DNA from: Bradyrhizobium sp.
GTDB lineage: Bacteria > Pseudomonadota > Alphaproteobacteria > Rhizobiales > Beijerinckiaceae
Direction of reading: 5' to 3'
Assembly (NCBI GenBank): GCA_004799435.1
Contig: SSMV01000056.1
Span: forward strand, 1 to 64,000
Length of the DNA: 64,000 nucleotides
Position numbers and translations under genes: made by a program. The notes beneath the pieces are model-generated. The model saw only the letters and a program-made list of their open reading frames with translations. It had not been told where the DNA came from and did not search any database. The first letter of the stretch is position 1. Each line of letters begins with the position of its first letter. Positions 9,266-16,849 of this stretch are shown piece after piece.

Positions 9266-10225
9266 TTAATTCTCATCAGACAGTTGCCAAACCGAGACCA
9301 ATCCGTCAACCGGCGTCTCGGAATTGCTGTGGCGCAGCGAACTCGCCAGCGCCGACAGTCCGAGCCCATCGGCCGTCGCGGCGGCCAGGCTGGTCAAGTT
9401 CAGCGAGCCCCAGCGGGCGTCGGGCTTATAGTCGCGCACCGGCAGGCCTTTGGCCACGCCCTTGTCGGCCTCAAGCCAGGCGATCGCCTCGCGCTCGCCG
9501 CCAATGGCGTCGATCAGCTTGAGCGGCAGGCCCTGCCGGCCGGTGAACACCCGCCCGTCGTCGACCTTGGCCAGTTCGTCGTCGCTCATCGCGCGCCGCT
9601 CCTTCACCAGATCCTTGAACCAGGCGAAGGAATCGGCGATCAGCGCCGCCATTGCGGCTTTCGCCTCGTCGCTGGTCGGCTCGAAACCGTTCGGGGCCGC
9701 TTTCAGCGGCGAGGATTTGATCGATTCCAGCTTGACCCCGAGCTTGTCCATCAAGCCCGAGACATTGGGATATTCGACCAGCACGCCGATCGAGCCGACA
9801 ATGGAATTGCCGCGCGCAAACACCCGGTCGGTCCCGAGCGCCGCGATATAGGCGCCCGAAGCGGCCATTGTGCCGACCACCGCCGCCACCGGCTTCTTGG
9901 CGGCGAGCAGGCGCAATTCGTCGTAGATTTCCTCGGAGCCCTCGGTGGTGCCGCCGGGACTGTCGATCTGGATCAGCGCGGCGACGGCGGAGGAAGAGTC
10001 GCGCGCGTCGCGGATCAGCTTCAGGCTCTCCTCATTGCCCGAGACGAAACCCGACACAGTGAGCCGCGCGATATGGGGACCGGCGAGCCGCAATCCGCCG
10101 GCCCAGCGCGCGGCGAGCGCGAGAACGAACAGCGCTACAGCGACGAATGCGACGATGCGCCAGAATCTCAACTGGCGTCCCAGGCGACGGCGATCGACGA
10201 GATAATCGGCGGCGGACGATGACAA
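9266..10225 (-). CDS. sppA: Signal peptide peptidase SppA
   Basis: SppA is an inner-membrane serine protease of family S49 that degrades cleaved signal peptides. The 319-residue protein is the short (single-domain) form. A membrane helix lies at about 21-42, followed by the substrate-binding strand with DSPGG. The nucleophile is Ser123 in [10 protein letters not shown], and the general base is probably Lys175 in [19 protein letters not shown] is also conserved. It lies 41 bases upstream of ihfB on the same strand and is probably co-transcribed with it. Confidence 0.95.
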   Translation of the reverse strand: MSSSAADYLVDRRRLGRQLRFWRIVAFVAVALFVLALAARWAGGLRLAGPHIARLTVSGFVSGNEESLKLIRDARDSSSAVAALIQIDSPGGTTEGSEEIYDELRLLAAKKPVAAVVGTMAASGAYIAALGTDRVFARGNSIVGSIGVLVEYPNVSGLMDKLGVKLESIKSSPLKAAPNGFEPTSDEAKAAMAALIADSFAWFKDLVKERRAMSDDELAKVDDGRVFTGRQGLPLKLIDAIGGEREAIAWLEADKGVAKGLPVRDYKPDARWGSLNLTSLAAATADGLGLSALASSLRHSNSETPVDGLVSVWQLSDEN

Positions 10226-10362
10226 GCGACAGCTCCGCGGCGTCTAAAGCGCGCCGGCGGCCGGTGGCGCGAGCGGGCAAACTAGTCGCCGCGTCGTCGG
10301 CGCGCAAGGCTGATCGACGAGCGCCGCAAGAGACGCCCGTTCGCCGGACCAACGCCGCAACC

Positions 10363-10695
10363 TCACGCCGCGTTGGCGGGCTCCGGTGACGGCTCGGCAG
10401 GCGTCTCCGCGGGCGCGTCCGGCGCCGGCGCTTCGCCTGTCGCCTCGGCCGCGGGTTCGGCGGCGACGGCTTCAGGCGGCGGCGCGTCGGCAGTCGCTTC
10501 GACAGGGGCCGGCGCGGGTTCGGCGGCCGGCGCAGCGTGCGAGTTCGAGAAAGGGGCAATGACCCCTTCAAAGAAAGCGACGAATTTATCTCTCATTTCG
10601 CGCGTCTGGTGCTCTCGGCCGGAGTCATAAGCGGCGCGCAGGGACGCGGCCACGGCGCTCTGCGTATGGGCGATGATGTCCTCTATGCTTTGCAT
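10363..10695 (-). CDS. Hypothetical protein with Pro/Ala/Glu-rich tail
   Basis: The 110-residue protein starts MQSIEDIIAHTQSAVAASLR. It has a helical, moderately conserved-looking first half (to FEGVIAPFSN, about residue 51), then a low-complexity tail of Ala, Pro and Glu (AEPAPAPVEATADAPPPEAV). I do not recognise a family. There is no signal peptide or membrane helix. A GAGGGG ribosome site precedes the ATG. It sits behind a roughly 400-base non-coding leader. Codon use fits the genome, so it is probably a real gene. Confidence 0.65.
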   Translation of the reverse strand: MQSIEDIIAHTQSAVAASLRAAYDSGREHQTREMRDKFVAFFEGVIAPFSNSHAAPAAEPAPAPVEATADAPPPEAVAAEPAAEATGEAPAPDAPAETPAEPSPEPANAA

Positions 10696-11095
10696 GTCTG
10701 CCCCTCGATAGGATTTGAAAACCGTCTTCTCATTACGAATCCTCGGCGAATCCTCCTCCGCGCGCGCCGCTGGTCGCGGCGACGCTGGGTCCGGCGCGGT
10801 TAACGCCCGAAGAAGGAAATCCTGTCCGCTCTCGGGCGTTCACGTATGCGGAGGAAACTCGCCCTCATCGCGCTGCGCGTTGAATACGAATCGCGATGAC
10901 GACATGCGAAGGATAACACCGAGCGCGAGTCAGCGGCGCGCGCGCAGTGACAAAATGCGTCTCGTCGTAACAAGATTCAACCTAGCGAGAGTCGTGACAA
11001 CGCGATGCACAGAGATCGCGCGCGCGTTGCTGACATGAGTGTAAGCTTGCCGTCAGATTCCGCGTCGCCAGATTGCGCGTCGATCGCGCAAACGA
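10696..11095. other. 400-base intergenic region without a gene
   Basis: This stretch is upstream of the 110-residue hypothetical and downstream of the NDUFA9-like gene, both on the minus strand. It is visibly lower in GC than its surroundings and has stop codons in every frame with no plausible start. I see a long hairpin at 10802-10840 and several AT-rich hexamers on the minus strand that could be promoter parts (for example TTGTTA and TTGAAT), but no clear consensus pair. An unannotated small RNA is possible. Confidence 0.4.
10802..10840 (-). promoter_or_regulatory. Long stem-loop in leader of the 110-aa gene
   Basis: AACGCCCGA (10802-10810) and TCGGGCGTT (10832-10840) form a perfect 9-bp inverted repeat around a 21-base loop that itself contains AGGAAATCCT. 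It lies 107 bases upstream of the hypothetical gene start. No T-run follows on either strand, so a simple intrinsic terminator is unlikely. A leader structure or protein site is possible. Confidence 0.4.
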
Positions 11096-12103
11096 TCAGG
11101 TCGCGCGTCGCGCCGCATATTGGCCGGTCTTGCGGAAGCGATAGAGATAAGACGGCGCGATCGCTTCCACGCCCTGCGGTTCGACGCCAAGCCCGCGCAG
11201 CGTGCGGCCGTCGGCGAGCGCGGCGGCGGAGACGACATTATCGTGGCGCAGCAGTTCGATTTCGTCGCGCGTTGTCGTCAGCGTCTTGGGGAAAGCGCCG
11301 AGCGATAGCGCGGAGGCGATTTCGGTCACGCGCGCCAGCGCCAGCGACAGGCCGAAGGGGAGGGGAACGAGCGGACGCCGCCGCTCGATCACCTTGAGCG
11401 TCAGCGCCATGATCTCGCGCAGGCTCATGACCTCGGGTCCGCCGAGTTCGTAAACCTTCCCCGCCGTCGCGCTATCCTTGAGAGCGGCGAGCGCGGCGAG
11501 CGCCACATCGCCGACGAAGGCCGGCTGCAACCTGGTCGCGCCGCCGCCGAACATCGGCAGCACGGGCAGGGCGCGCGCCAAAGCGCCAAAGCGGTTGAGG
11601 AAGTCGTCGTCCTGCCCGAACATCACCGAGGGGCGCAGGATGGTCGCGCTCGCCAGCGCCGCGGCGACCGCCTGTTCGCCGCGTCCTTTGCTGGCGATAT
11701 AGGCATTGGGCGAACCCGCGTCGGCCCCGATCCCCGAGACATGGACGAGCCGCGCGATCCCGCTTGCGGCGCTGGCGCGGGCAACGGCCTCCGCCCCGGC
11801 GACATGAACCGCTTCATAGGTCTGGCGCCCGCGCTGGCGTTTGACGCCGGCCGCGTTGACGACGGCGTCGGCGCCTTCGATCGCCCGCTCGACCGACTCG
11901 GGATAGCGCAGATTGGCCTGCACCAGTTCAACCTGGCCGACGACCCCAAAGGGGCGGATAAATCCGGCAAGGTCGGGCCGTCGCACCGCGACGCGGATGC
12001 GCCAGCCGTCGCGCGCCAAGGCGCGAACGATATGGCGGCCGACGAAGCCCGAACCGCCAAAAACCGTCGCCAGTCGATCGGGGCTGTCGGCAAATTCGGC
12101 CAT
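11096..12103 (-). CDS. NDUFA9-like atypical SDR, NAD(P)-binding protein
   Basis: This 335-residue protein is an atypical short-chain dehydrogenase with the Rossmann motif GGSGFVGRHIVRAL near the N-terminus, then VNAAGVKRQRGRQTYEAVHV, and LVHVSGIGAD. A segment with YIASKGRGEQAV takes the YxxxK place. In alphaproteobacteria and mitochondria this family (NDUFA9) is an accessory subunit of respiratory complex I that binds NADPH. No complex I genes adjoin it here. ATG at 12103 is a natural start. It is divergent from the STAND NTPase gene across 173 bases. Confidence 0.9.
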   Translation of the reverse strand: MAEFADSPDRLATVFGGSGFVGRHIVRALARDGWRIRVAVRRPDLAGFIRPFGVVGQVELVQANLRYPESVERAIEGADAVVNAAGVKRQRGRQTYEAVHVAGAEAVARASAASGIARLVHVSGIGADAGSPNAYIASKGRGEQAVAAALASATILRPSVMFGQDDDFLNRFGALARALPVLPMFGGGATRLQPAFVGDVALAALAALKDSATAGKVYELGGPEVMSLREIMALTLKVIERRRPLVPLPFGLSLALARVTEIASALSLGAFPKTLTTTRDEIELLRHDNVVSAAALADGRTLRGLGVEPQGVEAIAPSYLYRFRKTGQYAARRAT

Positions 12104-12276
12104 CGTCGCGCCGCTCCGTCTTCAAGGGAATTCCACCGTCTCAATAAGCGAAGGCGTCTCGCCTGTACAGAAGCGCTTTCCGTCGATTTCGCCGTGGTTT
12201 GACGCAGCGGGACGGTTGTGGATCAGTGCCGGGGCCGCGACCCGGATGAGGCGCGCGAGGCCGGCTCGGGCGGTCC

Positions 12277-15200
12277 ATGGGGCAAGCGTTCAGGATTTTC
12301 ATTTCCTCGCCGGGCGACGTCGCCGACGAGCGGCGACGCGCGGCCCTCGTGGTGAGCCGGCTCAAGCGCGAATTCGCCCGCTTTTTCGAGATTTCGGCGG
12401 TGCTGTGGGAATACGAGCCGATGCTCGCCTCCGGGCACTTCCAGGATTTGATCGATCCGCCCGGCGAGACCGATGTTGTCGTGCTGATCCTATGGTCGCG
12501 GCTCGGCACGCCGCTGCCGGAACGCACGCCGACCCGCGAATATCGCGGCCTTGACGGTCGCGCCCCGGTCACCGGCACGGAATGGGAGTTCGAGCAGGCG
12601 CTGGACGCCAGGGCGAAGCACGGCGCGCCCGATCTGCTCGTCTATCGCAAGACGGCCGAAAATGTCGCGCGCTTCAGCCGCGCCGAGCAACTCGAACAGG
12701 CGAAACGCCAATGGGACGCGCTCAGCGCCTTCTGGACCCGCTATTTCGAGGACGAGAAAGGTTCGTTCAAGCTCGCCTTCAATCCTTTCGACGGCATCGA
12801 CGCGTTTGAGACGATGCTCGAGGCGCATTTGCGCGAGGTGATCCGCCGTCGGTTACCGGAGCGGCCGGCGCGCGCCCAAAGCGCGGACAAGCATGTCGAA
12901 TGGTGGTCTGGTTCGCCCTATCGCGGGCTGCAGGCCTTCGATGTCGGCCATTCGGCGGTGTTCTTCGGCCGCGAAAGGGCGGTGCGCGACATCGCCGAGG
13001 CGCTGGCGCGCCGCCCGGCCGGCTTCGTCGTGGCGCTGGGGGCGAGCGGGGTCGGCAAATCGTCGCTGGCGCGCGCCGGGGTCGCGCCCGATCTGATGAC
13101 GCCCGGCGTCGTTCCCGGAATCTCGCAATGGCGCTACGCCATTCTCGAAGCCGGCGATCTCGCGCCCCATCCCTTCGCCGGCCTCGCCGCGGCGATCTTG
13201 CGCCCCAGGGCGCTGCCGGAACTCGCCGCGCTCGGCTACAGCCCGCAGGAGGTTGTGACGCTGATGCGCGCCGACCCGACGTTGGTCGTCTCGCAATTGC
13301 GCCGGGCGCTGTCGGTCGTCGACGGTTCGCCCACTCAGGAATCGCGGGTGGGTCTGTTGCTGATCGTCGATCAGATGGAGACGCTGTTCGCCTCGCCCGC
13401 TGTGGACGGCGCGACGCGCGGCGCTTTCGACCGCCTGCTGGCGGCGCTGATTAGGAGCGGGACGGCGCGGGCGCTGGCGACGATGCGCAGCGATTTCTAT
13501 CCGCGTCTCGTCGAATTGCCCGAACTCGCGGCGTTGTCGCGCGGGGAGGGGCAATATCAGCTTGCGCCGCCAAGCGCCGCCGAACTGGAGCTGATCGTGC
13601 GACGCCCAGCGGAAAGCGCCGGCCTGACGTTTGAAGAGGATCCGCGCAGCGGCGTCGGTCTCGACGCGACGATCCGCGAGGCGGCGGCGCGCGACCCGGC
13701 TTCGCTGCCGCTGCTCTCCTTCGTGCTCGACGAGCTTTACCGGCGCGATGTCGAACAGGGCGGCGGCAACGCCTTGACCTACGCCGGCTACGAGGCGCTG
13801 GGGCGGTTGGAGGGCGCGATCGCCCGCCACGCCGACGCTCTGGTTACGGCCCTCTCGCGCGAATTGAAAGCGGCGCTGCCGCGCCTGCTGCTGGCGCTGG
13901 TCGAGATCGACGAGGTCAAACAGACCGTCGCGGCCCGCGTCGCCCTGCGCGCCGAGCTAGCGGGAGCGCATGAGCGCGAACTTGCCGACCGGCTCGTCGC
14001 GGCGCGGCTCGCCGTCGCCGATGTTGCCGCCGATGGCGAGACGCTGCGCCTTGCCCATGAGGCGCTGTTGAGCCGCTGGCCGATGCTCGCTGGCCTGATC
14101 GCCGAGCATCGCGACTTTCTCGCCGCTCGCCGCCGATTGCAGCGCGGCGCGGGTGACTGGCAGCGCAACGCCCGCCACGAGGATTTTCTTCTGCCGTCCG
14201 GCCGCCAGCTCGCCGAGGCGGAAGAGCTCATCGCCAATCGTCGCGACGAACTTGCTCCCGAGGCGGTCGCCTTTGCCGAAGCGTCAAGCGCCCGGGCGCG
14301 CGCGCTCATTGAGGCGGCGCAACGGGCCAAGGAAGCGGCGCTGCGTCGTGAGCTTACACGCAGCCGCCGGGTGGCGGCGGTCGTCTCCCTGCTGCTGGCG
14401 GGGGCGCTGGCCGCCGGCGGCTACGCCTGGCGTCAGCGAACAATCGCCAGCGCCGCGCTGCATGACGTCGAAATCAATTATCAGGCAGCGCTTGATCAAG
14501 CGGCCGGCAGCGTCGCGCTGCTCGTCAATTCCAATGACAGCGGCGCACTATCGACCGATCTGATGCGCCGCTTGGTCGAACAGGCGCGCGACACGGTCAC
14601 CGGCCTGCCGGGACAGAGCGACGCGGCGAGTGCGGCGCAGATCAAGCTGCTTGACGCGATGAGCGTCGCCTATCTGTCGCTGTCGGGCGCGACGACGGCG
14701 CGCCAGATGGCCGAGCGCGCCAATGATCTTGCCGATCAGCTCCACGCCAAGGCGCCCGCCGATGCGGATTGGACGGTCTTGTGGCTCGAGGCGCGCGGCC
14801 GACGCGCCGACGCCAAGGCCGCGCTGGGCGATATGGAGGGCGCGCTCGCCGACGCGCGTCAGGGTCAGGCCGCCGCGCTGGCGCTCGCCGGTCCGAAGCC
14901 TCATGCGCCGCCGCCCCCAGCCGGCGTCGACGCCGTCGAAAACCAGCTCGCCGTCGCCGATCAGCGCATCGGCGACCTTTTGCGCGCCCGCGGCGATTTT
15001 GACGGCGCGCGCTTCGCCTATGAAGACTGGCGCGCTCGCTCAGCTTCTTTGCGCGCCGAACAGCCGACCGACACGCTGTGGCTGCGCAATGACATGTTCT
15101 CCATTCAGCGGCTCGGCGATCTCGCCATGTCGTCCGGTTCCGCCGACGGCGTCCAAATGGCGTCGGCGCTATTTGGCGATTATCTCCTGCTTGCCAGCGA

Positions 15201-15858
15201 ATTCTCGGCAGCGCGGCCGCAGGACGCGATCGGCGTCGAAGCGCTCTTCAACGCCCATGAGCGGGTGGGCGACGCGGCGCTGGCCGGCGGCGACGCCGAC
15301 GCGGCGAAACGCGAATATCTCGACATGCAACGCCACGCCGAAGGTCTGATCGGCTTTGACGCGGCGAATTTCCGTTGGCGCGAAGATTTCGCAGTTGCCT
15401 CGCAGCGGCTCGGCGCGGCGCGTTTGGCGCAAGCCGACGCCATGGGGGCGCTCGCCGAGTTTCAGACCTACCTATCTCTGTCGCAAGCGCTGGCGGCCAA
15501 GGATCCCGATGTCGCGGGCGCCAAATATGACGTCGCCAATGCCGAGGAGAAGGTCGGCGACGCCTTGCGCGCGCTCGGTCGTCTCCAGGAGGCGCGCCAG
15601 GCCTATGCGTCGGACGAGAGCGTCATGGCGACGCTATCGGGCGATCATCCACAGAACGCGATCTGGCGACGCGGTCTATCGACTAGCCGTCAAAGGCTCG
15701 GCCTCGCGCTCGCCGCGCTGGGAGATTCCGTCAACGCGAAGGCGGCGTTTCGCGACTGCGCCAAGGCCGATCTGCCAAGCACAATCTGGAGTCCGCGCGA
15801 CCTTTGGCCGCGCGATGTGACCGCCTATTGTCGGCGCGAGAGCGAGGGCGCGCAGTGA
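12277..15858 (+). CDS. STAND NTPase: DUF4062 domain, nSTAND1 NTPase, TM helix, TPR-like repeats
   Basis: This is a 1193-residue multidomain protein. Residues 1 to about 190 look like a DUF4062/TIR-like domain (FRIFISSPGDVADERR, later TGTEWEFEQALDA and LLVYRKT). A STAND NTPase of the nSTAND1 type follows: YRGLQAFDVGHSAVFFGRE, Walker A GASGVGKS (255-262), Walker B LLLIVDQME (360-368), and the sensor-like MRSDFYP (403-409). A helical part then carries LRLAHEALLSRWP. One membrane helix lies at about 699-717, after a run of Arg. Residues from about 885 onward form six repeats of about 48 residues (GD in the middle, often W at the end) resembling TPRs. STAND proteins are signal-gated switches; the architecture of effector-like head, NTPase and sensing repeats recalls antiviral or programmed-death sensors. 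Function is not known, and a stress or signalling role is equally open. It stands alone and no known defence gene adjoins. Confidence 0.88.
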   Translation: MGQAFRIFISSPGDVADERRRAALVVSRLKREFARFFEISAVLWEYEPMLASGHFQDLIDPPGETDVVVLILWSRLGTPLPERTPTREYRGLDGRAPVTGTEWEFEQALDARAKHGAPDLLVYRKTAENVARFSRAEQLEQAKRQWDALSAFWTRYFEDEKGSFKLAFNPFDGIDAFETMLEAHLREVIRRRLPERPARAQSADKHVEWWSGSPYRGLQAFDVGHSAVFFGRERAVRDIAEALARRPAGFVVALGASGVGKSSLARAGVAPDLMTPGVVPGISQWRYAILEAGDLAPHPFAGLAAAILRPRALPELAALGYSPQEVVTLMRADPTLVVSQLRRALSVVDGSPTQESRVGLLLIVDQMETLFASPAVDGATRGAFDRLLAALIRSGTARALATMRSDFYPRLVELPELAALSRGEGQYQLAPPSAAELELIVRRPAESAGLTFEEDPRSGVGLDATIREAAARDPASLPLLSFVLDELYRRDVEQGGGNALTYAGYEALGRLEGAIARHADALVTALSRELKAALPRLLLALVEIDEVKQTVAARVALRAELAGAHERELADRLVAARLAVADVAADGETLRLAHEALLSRWPMLAGLIAEHRDFLAARRRLQRGAGDWQRNARHEDFLLPSGRQLAEAEELIANRRDELAPEAVAFAEASSARARALIEAAQRAKEAALRRELTRSRRVAAVVSLLLAGALAAGGYAWRQRTIASAALHDVEINYQAALDQAAGSVALLVNSNDSGALSTDLMRRLVEQARDTVTGLPGQSDAASAAQIKLLDAMSVAYLSLSGATTARQMAERANDLADQLHAKAPADADWTVLWLEARGRRADAKAALGDMEGALADARQGQAAALALAGPKPHAPPPPAGVDAVENQLAVADQRIGDLLRARGDFDGARFAYEDWRARSASLRAEQPTDTLWLRNDMFSIQRLGDLAMSSGSADGVQMASALFGDYLLLASEFSAARPQDAIGVEALFNAHERVGDAALAGGDADAAKREYLDMQRHAEGLIGFDAANFRWREDFAVASQRLGAARLAQADAMGALAEFQTYLSLSQALAAKDPDVAGAKYDVANAEEKVGDALRALGRLQEARQAYASDESVMATLSGDHPQNAIWRRGLSTSRQRLGLALAALGDSVNAKAAFRDCAKADLPSTIWSPRDLWPRDVTAYCRRESEGAQ

Positions 15859-15895
15859 CAGATTCCGCGCGCCCCGTTCCGAATGCTCGGCCTAA

Positions 15896-16009
15896 TCAGC
15901 AGTTGGAGCCGCTGCAATTGTTGTTGCCGCCGCCGTTGGTCGCCGAAGCTGGCGCCAACGCCGCGCCAACGCCGAAAATGAGCACTAATGCCGCAAGCAG
16001 GATTCTCAT
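15896..16009 (-). CDS. Small secreted Asn/Cys-rich peptide
   Basis: This 37-residue ORF begins MRILLAALVLIFGVGAALAP, a clear signal peptide with a likely cleavage after ASA. The predicted mature peptide is only about 14 residues: Gly/Asn-rich with two cysteines (NGGGNNNCSGSNC). An excellent ribosome site, AAGGGGG, lies eight bases before the ATG. No family name is known to me. It is convergent with the STAND gene 37 bases away. The signal peptide plus ribosome site make it likely real despite its size. Confidence 0.6.
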   Translation of the reverse strand: MRILLAALVLIFGVGAALAPASATNGGGNNNCSGSNC

Positions 16010-16117
16010 GGTGGTCGCCCCCTTCGGGAATTCCCATCGCCGCCAAGCGTTATCGGGAGGCGACGGGCTTGTCAAAGCCGCGCGAGCCAAGATGCGCCGC
16101 CGCGAGAGGCCGTTCGG

Positions 16118-16834
16118 ATGAGCGAGCGCCGGGTCGCCGACGCGCTCGACGGCGCGCCGCTCGACGCGATCAAAATCGTCGCCGCGGCTTCGATGGTCTG
16201 CGATCACCTCAACGATATGGCGTTCCACCATCGCTATCTCGCCCTATGGTACGCTGGGCGCCTCGCCTTTCCGCTGTTCTGCCTTGTTCTGGCGCTCAAT
16301 CTGGAGCGCGGCGCCTCGGCCACGCGTTATGCGGCCTATCTGACGCCTTTCGCCATTGTCTCGCAGCCGATCTACAAGGCCGCCTTTCACGACGGGCTCG
16401 ACAATGTCCTCATCACCTTGCTGCTTGCGATCTTTGTCGCCGAGCTCATGCTGCGTTTGCCGCGATGGGGTCAGCACGTCGTCTTCGCGACCGGCGCGGC
16501 GGCGTCTTTCGCCGCGCCCTGGACGGCGATCAGCACCGGCCTGTGTTTTGGCGTCGCCGGCCTGCTGCTGCCAAGCGCGCTGACGCTCATCCTTCAGGGT
16601 CGGCGCGATGCGGCGCCCTGGGCGCTGCTGCTTTATGTCGGGCTCAACTGGTTCCCGCGCGACGAATTGTTCGACAGCCTGTTCGCGCCGCTCGTCGTCC
16701 TTATCGCCGCCGCGGCAATCCTCGCGCTGGCGCGACGCCTTGCCGGGCGGCGGCGTTTTCTGCCGCGCTTCGCGCTCTATGCGTTCTATCCCTTGCACCT
16801 GCTGGCGCTGATCGGCTGGCGCGCCTTGGCCTGA
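16118..16834 (+). CDS. TraX family membrane protein
   Basis: The 238-residue protein has about seven or eight membrane helices and TraX-family signatures: LDAIKIVAAASMVCDHLN at the start, AGRLAFPLFCLVLA, and ALYAFYPLHLLAL near the end. In the F plasmid TraX acetylates pilin, and the family belongs to the acyltransferase-3-like membrane enzymes. Here no pilus or transfer genes are nearby, so the substrate is unknown. It ends 15 bases from the convergent EF-G paralogue. Confidence 0.85.
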   Translation: MSERRVADALDGAPLDAIKIVAAASMVCDHLNDMAFHHRYLALWYAGRLAFPLFCLVLALNLERGASATRYAAYLTPFAIVSQPIYKAAFHDGLDNVLITLLLAIFVAELMLRLPRWGQHVVFATGAAASFAAPWTAISTGLCFGVAGLLLPSALTLILQGRRDAAPWALLLYVGLNWFPRDELFDSLFAPLVVLIAAAAILALARRLAGRRRFLPRFALYAFYPLHLLALIGWRALA

Positions 16835-16849
16835 GGGTTTTCGCGCCCA

